DNA of 64,000 nt from Symsagittifera roscoffensis (lineage: Eukaryota; Xenacoelomorpha; Acoela; Convolutidae), in NCBI RefSeq assembly GCF_963678635.1, contig NC_087065.1:67365374-67429373 (forward strand), written 5' to 3'. Positions 20,347 to 31,619 of the stretch are shown in pieces. The stretch's first letter is position 1, and every line of letters begins with the position of its first letter. The translations under genes were made by a program, and so were the position numbers. Under the pieces are notes generated by a model. That model ran no database searches, was not told the DNA's origin, and worked only from the letters and a program-made list of their open reading frames with translations.

Positions 20347-21062
20347 TCATGTCCTTCCCTGCTCAAGTTTCAAGAATCCACCTAAAGTACTCGGCCTAAC
20401 TCCTCCCCCTGTCTTTGAAGTACCATGTATAGATGCGCTCGATACCGTGATCTGCCTCGTCAACTCTTCTTTGGCATCAGAACTAATCACAATCTCCTCC
20501 CATGCCTTCAGTTGTTCATAGGCCCTCATCCAATCCCTCCTTGTTGTAATCTTCTTCCATGGTTTGGCAGTTTCTTCACCTTGGATTCCCTGTTCACGTA
20601 AAAGGAGTGATGTAAGCTCAAGCTCACCATTTTTGCTAGATCTTCCTGCAGTATCGAGTCCCTTGTTTTGGTATTATTTCCAAACACCCTACCATCCCGC
20701 TTTCATCCCGTAGTTATTCCTTTGCAATGGGTGAGCAGTATCTCTTGAAATTGTCCGGCCCTATCTCGGCCAGAAACTGACGATTCTCCTTCTGATGTTG
20801 CTTCGTAAGATTTTTTGTCAAGACATACAGCCAAGAGGTTAACGTAGCCCTGAACCATGAAAAAAGTCGCATGCGACTCCATAAACGCCTCACTTGTATA
20901 GGTACAGCAAATACCTTGCAGGCCGTCTCAAACAACTCAAGTCTCTTGCTATAATCAAGAGCGTGTATCGCCTCCACGGTTGGTGCCTTCGACTCCCGAT
21001 TCTTGGTTTCGTTCTCTTCAATCCATCGCAATGCCAGCATCGAGCTCACCACAAAGAGAGTG
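20347..21062 (-). pseudogene. Accessory protein C-terminal part (copy D)
   Basis: Two open pieces (20,714-21,052 and 20,347-20,529) contain ALRWIEENETKN, ALDYSKRLELFETACKVFAV and YEQLKAWEEIVISSDAKEEL. The same protein end occurs at 31,620-32,340, 34,123-34,845, 36,624-37,347 and 42,520-43,221, mostly in better condition. It corresponds to the end of the unknown accessory protein in fragment C (ATDAMV / WFRANMTASLYEY region). Function unknown. A frameshift near 20,600 breaks it here. Confidence 0.65.
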
Positions 21063-21069
21063 ATCTTTG

Positions 21070-21343
21070 TTAATGATTGTTAATAATCATTGCATTCTCT
21101 TGAACCACCTTTTTTTCAATTTCCTTACTCTGGATGACGCTCGAGACCCTAATTTCCAATGCTTTATTCTTCGTCGCCTTCTTATAGCAGGCCAGAGTTG
21201 CAGCATAAGGTATCACTGACATAATCCATCTAATAAAACAGGTGGGGTCCTTTTTCCTAGCAAGACTCAACCCCGAATCGTCTCGAGCCATACACTGCAT
21301 CAACGTTCGGTACACATATAGGCCTTTATCACCAAATTTTAAT
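21070..21343 (-). pseudogene. Accessory protein internal fragment (copy D), after 1.5-kb deletion
   Basis: Contains MQCMARDDSGLSLARKKDPT and CFIRWIMSVIPYAATLACYK, which match 44,648-45,568 of copy E (DATCFLRWIM) and residues about 95-125 of the 553-codon ORF of copy A. Relative to E, the 1.5 kb between positions equivalent to 43,250 and 44,740 are missing on one side. On the other side about 0.77 kb (45,003-45,770 of E) are missing at about 21,344. Confidence 0.65.
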
Positions 21344-23142
21344 TAATACGTAGGTATTATAAAATTTTGAGCTGTAATAATAGGTTTATCCTTGTCATCA
21401 TTTATACTCTTAACTTTTTACTTTCATTTTGTTTTTTAGAGTAGAGCTATCTTTACAGGATCAAGCTTCAATGTTCTGCCTCATCTCTCAGATATGAATC
21501 ATTTTGCTATCTACTCTTCTCTCGCTTCCTTATCCAGTTTCCAACAAGATAGGTTCACCGAATTCCACCACAATGTCCCACAACTGCTCATTGAATTCTT
21601 CGACATCCACTTTCCGTTCCACCTTCTTATTGAACTCGATCGAAAACTTCTTCTATTCTTCTTTGTCCAATGTATCAAAAACATCGTCTGGTTCCCCTAA
21701 AAGGTGTTTTTTCCTTGCTTTCATAATTCAAGAATACCATGCCCATGTCCACAGGTTTGCTTCCAAGGTGCAACTCTCGATTCTTTCGGGGAGATCCCAA
21801 AGGTGGCGGCGCGGTATCCACCCACTCTTCTCAACTCAAGTTTTGGAGCAATTCCCCCGTGGTGCCAGGAATGTAGTTCCCTAGCACTATTTTTGCCGCT
21901 GGGGCCGCCCCGATGTTCATATCTTCTTCGGGCTCACTGAGAGTCTCATCCATCTTTTCTCTTTCAATCACCTCAGATCGTTCCTTCTTCAGGGAATCCT
22001 CAAACCTGTTTTCCACTGGAAGATTTCTCTTGTCTCCAGGTGTATCAATCGGCAGAGGCGAAGGCGTTACTGGGTTTGGTTGCCTGTACTCCGTGAGGGA
22101 CACATAGAGAGCAGCATTCAGTCTACATTCCTCAGGTTGAAACTCTATCTCCTCCAATCCGTAGTGCGCTAGTTGCCTCCTCGTGCTTCATCTCAATTCT
22201 GCATTCAGAGCCAAGTGTCCTTCCTCAACTATTATTCGGCTGTCGTCATGCAATGGGTCCTTATTCTCGAACCCGGCCCTCTCAAGTACTCTCTTGACCT
22301 CTCGCACATCGATTCTCGGAGGCATCGAGCCCCTCATTTTCTTGGCCTCAGTCGTCCAAGAGTTTGTCTTGAATTCACTTTTGTGGAAGTATGTGGCTGC
22401 AGATTATCCAATAAACAGGGGGTCCCAGCCATGCGTGAACAACCTCTCTAGCTTGCGCTGATGGCACCAGCATCGGAATGTTCGCCCCCAGAGTCATCCG
22501 CCTCACCGTTAGAAACTCCGGGATTGTAGCCGGCAGCATGTCCCACTCTAGGATCATCTCGAGCTCCTTCGTTATCAAGTCAAAGGCCTCCGTCGTCCAA
22601 AACGGTATTCTCAAGACTACTCTTGTTTGCTTCACTGTAATTGGCCTCGGAAGTTCAACACAATCAACTCCGGATCCTTCTCACTTCCAAATAGTACTAT
22701 GTCGCTCATCTGGGTCCTCAAGTGTTCATGCTTGCACCACTTTTGTACAGTCCCATCCAAAACGCTGATCAAGCTCACGTGTACCACAGAGCGTCGGTAT
22801 GCCGTTATCAAGGGATCATGAAAATAGAAGGGTCCATAGATACAAGTCACCACTTCCCCCCGTCCTCTAACTACTCCCAGGGGATCCGAACCTATTGCCT
22901 GGCACATATCCGTCAGAAAGGGCACGCCCCATTCGTCTCTTGACTTATTCCATAGTCTTCGGGTCCGTTTCTTCTCCCGTCAATTGTCGATTCTGCATCA
23001 AGAGATATTTCACTGTGAGGGTCCTCAATCCCGTTGCACACTTATAGGAGTAGGTCTCCAGAGTCGGGTCAGCTCTATTCAGGGCCACTGAATCCACATA
23101 TTTCATCAAGCGGTGGAATACTGCCAGGTTTCCCTGTGTCAA
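21344..23142 (-). pseudogene. Accessory blocks of copy D: acidic segment and conserved unknown segments
   Basis: Open pieces on the minus strand are 21,831-22,157 (acidic; DTPGDKRNLPVENRFEDSL), 22,375-22,635 (PATIPEFLTVRRMTLGA), 22,632-22,925 (PFLTDMCQAIGSDPLG) and 22,945-23,142. They correspond to copy A 9.8-12.1 kb in the same order, and are almost letter-for-letter the same as copy E 45.8-47.6 kb. Function unknown. The plus-strand open frames here are mirror frames of these blocks and are not treated as genes. Confidence 0.65.
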
Positions 23143-23168
23143 GAGGATCAGAGTCAGGTATCCGTCGA
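21700..23168. repeat. Near-identical tract shared with 46,124-47,592
   Basis: All translated pieces within this tract are the same in D and E at a constant offset of 24,424 bp, apart from single changes (for example Asp/His in the 22,945-23,142 piece). The flanking sequence of the two copies is visibly more divergent, and E lacks about 220 bp (23,168-23,391) right at the edge. Confidence 0.85.
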
Positions 23169-24655
23169 TCCTGAGAACCTACACACCCCTGCTTAACATA
23201 AAGCTCGGCCCCATGTTGAAGAGATATCTGGGAAACATCAGATACAAGGCCATTAACAGGTTGATTGACATACGCAAGAGGTCCTGAACGAAAGCTTCGA
23301 AGAGCGTTTTCCCCGCGGCGAAAATCTTGTCCATATACTCTTTTGTCAAGAGGTACACAATCGACTCCAGCTGCGTTTCCGCTCCCGCCACGTTGCCCAC
23401 CGACTTCCGCAATCAAGACCAACACCGCATACACTCACTGAAGAGCGGTTGGCCTTCTCGAGTATCCAGGTGACGAAGTGGACACATCTTCGTCTTTGAT
23501 CCAAATCGGGCCGCCACTGACTCCTGTATCTCGTTCATCGAGGCGAACAACGTCTCTACCGCCTACCAGATCTTGTTTGGAGTCGAATCTCCATTTCTCA
23601 AGGGTTACAATAGTTCAGCTGAGTGCAGGTGATCATTAATCCCTGCAAACAACAAAAGCTCGGGTTCACAAGGCGTTTCCGAATTTACCGCTACAACCAA
23701 TGTCAACATCTGGTTGAGCTCCGCTGCTGGCAGCAGTTACACAAAAGTTTCGGGCCAAAACAGCTTCGGCGACGTCTCTGAACCTCTCGAAAACTGAAAC
23801 CGCCACGATCACTACTCTAGCAGCTCCGGAGCCCGATCGATCATAGGCCGCCAGTGCCTTAGCCAGCTGAGAAGTCCCTTATGCCTCTCCGTATCTCGGG
23901 TCTTCAGCCAATTTCGTGCCCGCATAGGCCCTGTCCGGAAGCTCCATACTCTTGGGATTGAGAAGGTTCTCCAGAGCTCTCAGTTGTGCCAGTATCGCTA
24001 CTCTGATTCTAGCTATCCCCGTGCGATGCCTAGGTGTTTCTGCAATGAGACCTGGGCTCCCTTGCTCCTTAAGGGGTTGATAGTGATCGGGCCATAGACC
24101 GATCTCCTCGGGATTCCTGTCAATTTATTCGCCTCCAAGTTTTTCTCTCGAGAAAAATGCGTTTTGTGTGACTGCAACCAGTCCACACAACAGTGATTGC
24201 TCAGGTCCTCATGAGACAGGCTCTTGAAATCTAAGATCTCCATCAACTCTCGCCTGCAAGCTAACTCTGCCAAATCCAGGTTTCTCGCCTTCTCCAGATA
24301 CCTGGCTTTACTAGCTTATCCCTTGCATTCTGGCAATATCCTGCTCTCGTTGTTCTTCTCCACTATCATTATTGACGATACGATTGACTATGTGGCGTCA
24401 AAGATTCCGTCACGTATTTGTCCAGGGGTGTCGAGCCCGGCTGTCTGCTCCTGCTGCTCACCGAACTATCTCCAGAATCGATCTTTTCTCCCAACCTTTC
24501 TTCTACTGGCCTGGTTGCGAAGAAACAAAACCTTGGGGATGGACCAAAGGTGAATTGGCTAGCCTCCAGCAAATCCGACTAAAGAATATTGTTATGCTTC
24601 TGGAAAACATTGTTCAATCATTCCACACATTTAGGCCGATCAAAGTGGATGCTTT
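23143..24655 (-). pseudogene. Accessory blocks of copy D upstream of the acidic region
   Basis: Pieces at 23,075-23,434 (AEVGG region) and 24,013-24,273 (ELACRRELMEILDFKSLSHE, CCVDWLQSH) are homologous to 47,369-48,495 of copy E. On the minus strand near 23,625 a GINDHLH-type segment is readable, as in copy A at about 9,400. The copy stops at 24,655, just before the SGNH domain that E retains, where it meets fragment C in opposite orientation. Confidence 0.6.
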
Positions 24656-24660
24656 CGATA

Positions 24661-26335
24661 AGAAGCGCTGCTAATCAGCAGACCAGGCTGGGACTAGTCT
24701 TGGAGGAAGAGGTGACTGCACCTTCAGTACCAAAATTGGACAACCGAGTGGAGTTTGGATTGGGATTCTCAGACAAATTGCTGAGAACGTGTCTGATGGT
24801 AGTGTGGGAACTAATGAAACCATCATTGTGTCCGAGTCCCAACGCTGATTCGATATTACGAGCGACACAAGATGTGCAGAGGGAACTGAATTCAGACTGT
24901 AACTTGCGTGACCTGAACATCATCTATTATTTGATGAGAACAGCCTCTAAGGGCACCGGAGAAGACAAGGTAGAGTTGCTTGACTGGGAACTAGATGACT
25001 GGGTCAATCCTGGTAGCTGCCTGGCAGAAGTCTGTGGACTGGAAGGTCACATCTGTGAAAATCTGGATTGCGTAAAGATTCTGGAGAAGCAACACAAGCA
25101 ATAGATGATATTCTTTGGGAACATTGTGATGAAGGCGAAAACAGAAACGGAACTGATTGCAGATTGCCATGGAGGAACCGGGGTGAATCTAGTGACTGCA
25201 CTAGGATTCTACAGCATGTTTGGTTTTTTAGAGTCACTATTAAATCTAGAAAAAAAAGCATGAGATGGTCACGGCCATCAAAGTAGAAGTGTTTATAGGA
25301 GTTTTGCAGACTGAGCAAAAGCTCGTAGAAAAATGGAGGGAAGCGATCGAGGCGGAAATGAACATCCCGCACAGTGAAACTTATCGCAGACCGTCGGGAG
25401 CGCGATATTTGGTGGGATCGACATTAGCTCCAATGTACAAAAGCAGATGCCCAGTGCATTTCGTAGCGGTGGATGTGAAGAGTACGAGAACGATCGCGGA
25501 TCAAGCCTTCTCAGTGCCAAAATGCGTAAGACTAGCGAGAATGTCAGAAAATCTTACGGGTTACTGTGCAAAATGTTCTCAGCAGTTCCAGAGAAAACTA
25601 AAGCAGAATTAGAATCGATAAAGGGAAAGAAGTTCATGGGATACGCCAGTGGGAACTTCAGTGACTTCGAGAGACAGAAGCAGAAAGGATCAACAGTCAC
25701 GGATTACAACGCAGTAGATGAGAATGATGAAGTCACCGAGTGATGAAGGAGGTGGAACCACTACTGGAAGCTTTGGCAAAATGTAATTGGAGGAGCATCA
25801 TGTCAACACATGATGAGTTCCCCTGCCATTGCTTGCTACAAACATGGTGGTACCCCGGGCGTATTAATCTGGTGTTGATCCGGGACTGTGGAGAGCTGCT
25901 CTCCATGGGTTTACCAGACTCATCACAGCCCATAATGATCGTGATACTGGGAGTTATGATGGCGATACCATGGCTGGAAGCTAATGTAAAGGAGAACAAC
26001 AGACAGGAGGCGCCGATGAAAGATCGATTTCAAGAATATTCCGAATATTCCAATGGAAGTGAAAAAGATATGGGCCAGAAGGCGACTGATGCCATGGTTT
26101 AGAGCCAACATGACTGCATCGTTGTACGAGTATGCCAAAAAGTATATGTCGAAGCACAGCAGAGTGTACAGTGTGTATCAGCTGGATATTGGAGCAGAAG
26201 CTTTTAAGCAAGCTTTCGTAACTCATCGGAATGCAGTGATCACCGCCGTGAAGAGAAACTCTAGGACAAGTGAATGTGACGGAAGTTGAAGGAATACTTG
26301 GAGAGAAACGTGACGTTGTGCCTTCACAACAGCTT
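24661..26335 (+). pseudogene. Accessory protein, C-terminal two thirds (fragment C)
   Basis: Matches copy A from 13,628 (SAANQQTRLGLVLEEEVTA) to 14,535, then continues where A is deleted: LESIKGKKFMGYASGNFSDF, VDENDEV, then after a TGA at 25,741-25,743 THDEFPCHCLLQTW (near 25,806-25,847), then IWARRRLMPWFRANMTASLY. Copy E keeps the same order (NLTHGDYPCHCFAQT near 43,340). The HxxxPCHC spot could bind metal, but no family is recognised. Broken by a TAG at 25,102-25,104 and by several frame changes. Confidence 0.65.
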
Positions 26336-26640
26336 CTGCCGAAACAGAGAATCTGACGTTGATCCTCTACATTGTTGTAAACAAAGAGTAGAAGAGCAGA
26401 AGTGTTGGAGGACGGCTTCCAACAGCGTCAGAATGGCTACCGACGTGTTGCAAGACACAGAGGCTGAAAGTGCGGAGTCAATGTCGCAGGAGGAGGAGAT
26501 GGAACATTGACAATTTACCGAAAAACAAGATGCAAAAAGAAAGAAAATTAGAAGAATTTAGAAGTTTAAGAACTTCTTAACGACAAACAAAGGAAGAAAC
26601 AAAGAAGCGACGAAAGAAAAGATGTTAAAACTGAGATTTG
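26336..26640 (+). pseudogene. Gag C-terminal tail fused behind accessory protein (fragment C)
   Basis: From the segment encoding NRESDVDP, the sequence matches the last 57 codons of gag in copy B (55,977-56,146) and the following untranslated spacer to about 56,240: HCCKQRVEEQKC, TASNSVRMATDVLQDTE, SMSQEEEMEH, then TGA. In copy B this tail follows the zinc knuckles; here it follows the accessory protein. The switch point has a short match (AACAGAGAATCT). This is a chimera, probably from template switching. Confidence 0.7.
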
Positions 26641-27235
26641 TTTTATATGTGACAAAAAACTCAAATGAGAAATAAAGCAACTAAGTTGCAATTGAAACTG
26701 AAAAGAAAAAATTTAGTTGAGTTTTGAAGATTAAAGAATTTGTTGCATTTATAAATTTGCATTTTGATTTTAGTTAGTGGCTTTAGATACACTTACTATT
26801 TATTTAGAGCGGCTTGAGTGGAGAATATAATGAAATATTCCATAGATTCCGAGTTCTATAGTTTTAATATTCAGGACCAAAAACAACTAAATTTCCGAAG
26901 GGACGAAGCATAGTAGGATAATTTTAGTTTGTGGGTTGGCATGACCGTCCTGCGTTACTTTACTTTTGGACCTAGGAGAAAAAGTTTTATATCGGGACAT
27001 AGACATCGGAAGTCTAAAAAGTTGTTTTATCTTAAGTATATCCTCGAAAGCTTAGTGAAAGAATTTGCAAGGCTACAATAATGTGGTGTGATGCCATTTA
27101 TATTCTGCAGTTACTTGATATGAGGTGGATAAAAGCAATTTCGTGCGTTTTGTAAAGTCTGTTCGATGACATTGTAACATTTTGATGAGGACTACGAGAC
27201 TCAATGAGGACATTGACCGTGCGGTCCGGGGAGTA
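26641..27235. other. Non-coding sequence between chimeric gag tail and LTR (fragment C)
   Basis: AT-rich, no ORF that I can support. It contains ATTTTGATTTTAGTTAGTGG at 26,761-26,780, shared with copy A just before its LTR remnant. The last bases before the LTR (GGTCCGGGGAGTA, 27,223-27,235) are purine-rich and could be a degenerate polypurine tract. Confidence 0.5.
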
Positions 27236-27677
27236 TGTGACATTCGACCTGAATGTACGAAAATGCAATTTCGTATTCGAATTTTTATCGACCAGAAAAG
27301 AACATCTGACCAGGAAGATTAATGGTTTTAACGGATTAGCAACGTTATTTGAACAATTAGACAAACCGTGAAGATCAGAATATTCTGGTATTTTAAATTT
27401 TTAAAATATCGAATTGTGACGTCACATTTCTGAGAAATGCTGAAATGGCCATTTTGGAGAAAAACCAGAAGAAAATCATAACAACAATAGTTGCAGTAGA
27501 ATAAACTACGAAGAAATAACGACAGATAGAATTGGAAACTGTCAGAAACCGCTCCGAGTTGTAATGATTGTGTCGCTACAATCATTACCGAGCAATTCAC
27601 ACGAGCGGGGTAGGGTGTTGGGACGACGTGTCCAGCCTTCCTGAAAGAAATAAGGAGGTTTTTTCCCATGATTCCAG

Positions 27678-27723
27678 AATCCGGAGGGGTCTCGGGCCCA
27701 AGACTCAAACTGTTTTATATAAA
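27678..27723 (+). promoter_or_regulatory. LTR promoter: TCCGGAGGGGTC motif and TATA box
   Basis: AATCCGGAGGGGTC (27,678-27,691) lies about 25 bp upstream of TATATAAA (27,716-27,723). The other LTR has AATCAGGAGGGGTC and TATATAAA at the same spacing (49,805-49,850). The motif is strongly iterated in the leader of copy B. Confidence 0.6.
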
Positions 27724-27871
27724 TTTTTAGATTCCTGGTCATGTCCTCAATTGAATTTAATTAACATCCGGATTCATTTTCAGATAATGAGAAGCTAGGA
27801 GTTGAGGGAAAGTGTTGATCCATCTTCGTGGAGATGATGATTTTATCTACTGAACAAAAACAATGTAATGT

Positions 27872-27877
27872 AATAAA
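27872..27877 (+). terminator. LTR polyadenylation signal AATAAA
   Basis: AATAAA about 150 bp after the TATA box, followed by CAGCAGTAGCCCTGTTTTGT. The equivalent site in the copy B LTR is at 50,002-50,007, before TAGTAGCCCTGTTTTT. Confidence 0.55.
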
Positions 27878-28174
27878 CAGCAGTAGCCCTGTTTTGTGTG
27901 ACCTCGTGATCTGGTGATGCTAAGACCCAGCCATGAGCTCACCATTCTTGCATATAATTAAATTAATTTGAGTGTCTTGACCGAAGCCAGAAGCAGTAAC
28001 GTTTTTGTCGATCCGATGTTAGTAAAACCACCAAAAGAACTGGCTTTGGTAGAGACGGTGAAAAGCATGTAGAGCTGTGGTTAGATGCTACCCAGTCGTT
28101 TTAGAACCTAGCTTTATTTTCCGTCGATATGTTCATCCGGGCGAAAGTTACAAAGATTAAAAAGTTAATTCAAA

Positions 28175-28202
28175 CGTTTTCGCACATTTTGTGCATCATC
28201 AG
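28175..28202 (-). ncRNA. Hammerhead-like motif of PLE (S2)
   Basis: The minus strand matches the 14,701-14,728 core exactly: CTGATGA, GCACAAAATGTGC hairpin, GAAAACG. Confidence 0.5.
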
Positions 28203-28421
28203 GATTAAAGTTTCTTACAATATTTACAAAACGATCAATGATTTGAAAAATGAGGAGCATGTCTAAAAATGCTTTTAATTTTTTTGACCAATCAAACTTA
28301 AAGAACTGTTATAATCTAAAAAATTACATAAACAATAATAGTTTTTTCCTGTAAACTTCTGATTTTTCTTTTTAGCTTTTTGTTCTTATTAGCATGCGTT
28401 AAAATTGTAAAATCAAACAAA

Positions 28422-28450
28422 TGTTTTTGCACATTTTTGTGCATCTTCAG
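28422..28450 (-). ncRNA. Hammerhead-like motif of PLE, second copy (S2)
   Basis: Minus strand: CTGAAGA, GCACAAAAATGTGC with an intact stem II (unlike 14,956-14,983), then AAAAAC where GAAAAC is expected. The core G is therefore lost here. Confidence 0.4.
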
Positions 28451-29289
28451 GTTTTCAAAAGTCTAAACTATCTGTACAAAATGATCAAAGATCATAAAAA
28501 GTGTCATACACATCAATATTTAAAAATTTAAAATATTCAACCGATCAAAACTTTACAAATATTACTGAAATTATGTAACAACCATTATGTAACAATTTGA
28601 AACACTTCTTCAGAAATTTCTGAAAGTTTTCACTTTTTTGTTTTAACCATTTCGTTTTGTTGCTTTTTTCATGCTAACATGTAAGTTATTTCAAAATTTT
28701 TGTTTTAGCCAGATTTTTTCGATTCTGGAACTATAGACTTAGTGTCAGCTCCCTACTTCTAAACTCGTCGTTAATTGCCGGTCTCTCTTTTCTAATGTGC
28801 AGCGCCTCTAATGTAAGTAACTTGATGCTGCTGGACGCCTGGTCGATTATCTTCCATTTAAACTCCAACTTGCCACTCTCACTGCCACACTGCCTTATAT
28901 GCTGCCGTATATGCTGATTATTAATCACTGCTATAATCACAGGGCTTCTTTTTCTCAGCCATGTTCTTTTTGTTTTTGCCCTCCCTGATGATCTTTTCAA
29001 GGTCATGGGATGCAATTCGCGGTGACCAACTTTCCGGATATTCGTTATCCAACCACTGTTAACGGTTGATTTTCATCGCTTTCTACATCACTGGCCTCAA
29101 AAGGAAACTTTCCGATATCTACTGGAATTATTTCTATCTCCACTACAATGTGTAAGACTCCGGTAGTTGGCGCATACTCTGCTTCTGCAATAACTGTATA
29201 ATGTGCCATAGACTCCTGCTTTAGTTCGCTTTGTTTGGGCGAAAGCCCATCGGTACCAATCCGTAAATTCACTTCTTATTATTAGTTTT

Positions 29290-30300
29290 TTTAATGAAAG
29301 AAGTACCAAAATTGACTGTGCGAAATGAGGATAACAATGAGTCTGCCATGGATGTCAAACAAGGTGACATAACGAACTAAATGACTAGAATGCGAAACTT
29401 TTTTGAAATGGTACTACTTAGGGTGTGGTAATATATCGGAATCCAAATACGCAAACAGTATGGTATTTCATGACTTGCAAAAAACAACAAGAAGCGGATC
29501 GGACTTATATTGATGTGAAAGTTTTTCTAAGATGAGTGGACGACAGATCTAGAGCTGTCAAGGGCGCTCCTGGGATAGTCCTAGAGGCTGCTGAAAAGTT
29601 GCATCCGAACTTGCAGTTCACCATGAAAGAACTTGATAGAAACGATAATTTGGCCATTTTGGATTTAAATAACAACGTGGACTCAAGAAAAAATGTCACA
29701 TGTGAGTGGTACAAAAAAACCCACTGATACCGGCACCATTCTGATTTTTAAAGGCGGCGCACCTTTGCAATACGAAAGGAACAGTATTGAGGGGACGGTC
29801 CATAGGGTTTTCACAAATACCTAACATGGGAAAATTTTGACCGGGCATTAGAAAAAAAATCTAAAACAACGGATTGAAAATCAAAATCCAAAAAATTATC
29901 CGGGCACAAAAAAAAATTTACAATAAGAAAACTAAAAACATGCTTGCCATCCCTCAAAACTTCCTCTGCTGAGATCCAAAATTGGGTATAAGCTTACATG
30001 TTGTGAATGTAACTTCACCTATGTCGGCCAGACAGTACGACTTTTAGCCACGAAGTTCGATGAACGCCAAAAAGAGAACATCTCAGTAGGACAACACTTG
30101 TAAGATAGTAATTAGGAGGTAGGCGGTACTGCTGTGCTGAAGTCAGTGATTATAGACCAATAGCCAACACTCAGAAGCTATTCATATTAGAGGCTTTGCA
30201 TATTTGGAGAGAGAGGCTGAGAATCAACACACGCGATAAATTCAGGAGCCGTGAATCAACACTAAAATTATAGTCTATGGATAACAAGGCTAGCTAAGTT
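29290..30300 (+). mobile_element. Penelope-like element fragment, plus strand (S2)
   Basis: Same element as at 17,960: RT end at 29,536-29,830 (VLEAAEKLHPNLQFTMKELD, EWYKK, then a frameshift at an A run, IEGTVHRVF) and a GIY-YIG-like remnant (CNFTYVGQTVRLLATK) around 30,005-30,290 with stops. Confidence 0.7.
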
Positions 30301-31615
30301 TTAAAAAAGTGAGAATCGAAAATATTCATCAATCGAAATTGTTATTAATGATTATGGAATTTAGTATGTAACTACAGTTTTTAAATTTTGATTGGTGTAA
30401 CAGTCGTCTGCTGATATCACATATGAGGTTAAGAAAAGTAAGCCCTATAACCATTGGCTCGAGGGTCAGGGACACTACCTCTTGTGCTTTTATACCTCAT
30501 TCAGTCGGAGCCAATTTGGGTCGCGTAGGAAATGAGAATACAAAATTGTGTGACAGCTTAAAGGCATTTACCGAAATACCCCCACTCTAGTAAAAAGCAC
30601 GTCCCCATGGCTGGTTTCTAAATACCTGAATCACCCAAACGCTATTAAAAACAGGGTTGGAAGCTCCAGTATACCATTATTTTTTATTAGGCAGTGGACC
30701 TTGTTCCATTTCAGATCGATCAACCTAAAAATTGCCTTTTCTCAAAATGATAAAATGAAATAAACTCGAGAAATTAATTTATTAACTCACATAGTGACGT
30801 GATTCTAAAATTAGGTAAATAATGTAAGCAAAGCAACTCTACAAAATTCTCGTGATAAGTAGTTTTAGGTCAATAAATTTAGATTTCTGACTCATTGTGC
30901 AGCTTCACTGGTCTGCCTGCTCAATCAAGATTTTCTCTCACCCAGCGATGATACTCTCGTAGCATTTCGCCATGCTCTCTATGAGGAAGAAGTCAGTTCT
31001 ACTCGAATTGTTGATTTCAGTAAAATTGCAAACAGCAATTGTAATCTAGCCTGATTTTTATCGGTTTTTCCCGCAATTCTGATTTGAGTCTTCTGATAAA
31101 ATAAACTGTTGATTTTCAATTGTCGTGAGAAACTTGGGCATGACAGGGTCGATCCGAATATTTCAAAAACTAAAATTTTTTTCTCAAAGTCAAGGTCAAA
31201 CATCCAATGTGACCGTTTGGCACATACTCCTCGGACTCCTATTGCGCTTCGTCGTCATGTCAATGAGCCTCCAGAATATCGAGTGTGATACAGTGCCAGT
31301 GTTCATTTACTTAAGATACAGTGCCAGTGTTCATTTACAGAACTTTGCAGCAGATTCAACCTTATCTGCTTCCCCAAAAATCACAGCCACACAAAATTGT
31401 CACTCTATAGCTAAACAGCAATCAAAAACTTCATCCAATTACACCCTGGATTCCAGCTTTGTAAGCTATTTTTCTAAAATTTCTTCTGTTCAACCCAGTC
31501 AGAAAATTATCAAGCAAATTTTGATCTATAATTAGATATAGTATATAAGATAACAATAGTCTATACGTTAAAAAATTTTTTCGTACTCTCAGATTTCATC
31601 CGAGTTCACACTCAT
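30301..31615 (-). repeat. D/E-type LTR and flank (S2)
   Basis: Copy of 18,963-20,339 with the same minus-strand landmarks (AATAAAAAATAATGG, CCCTGTTTTTAATAG, CCAGCCATGGGGACG). Small rearrangement: a short duplicated segment around 31,280-31,345 (CAGTGCCAGTGTTCATTTAC twice). No gene. Confidence 0.55.
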
Positions 31616-31619
31616 GTCC

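Larger units (their letters stand above)
27236..28152 (+). repeat. LTR of fragment C (about 917 bp), A/B/C subfamily
   Basis: Homologous over its whole length to 49,389-50,284. Both start TGTGACATTCGACC and end GTTACA, giving the TG...CA ends of LTRs. Internal landmarks are shared: a TATA box, AATAAA, and ACCCAGCCATGAG near the U5 side. Divergence between the two LTRs is visible in most lines, so they are not a recent pair. A PLE begins directly after the end. Confidence 0.8.
28153..29280 (-). mobile_element. PLE remnant, minus strand (S2), RT and PHD parts deleted
   Basis: Carries the two hammerhead-like motifs and an open minus-strand frame at 28,731-29,015 that ends LTLEALHIRKERPAINDEF. 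Compared with the PLE at 14,679, the GIY-YIG core is missing: the frame jumps from SPVIIAVINNQ to HIRQHIRQCG. RT and PHD sequence are also missing: GGTTGATTTTCATCGCTTT is followed directly by CTACATCACTGG. The same GIY-YIG deletion marks all copies from here to 38,660. Confidence 0.75.

Noticed and set aside
21494-22943. Plus-strand ORFs opposite copies D and E as genes
   Set aside because: They mirror the minus-strand accessory frames, which have cross-copy protein conservation, and resemble no family themselves.
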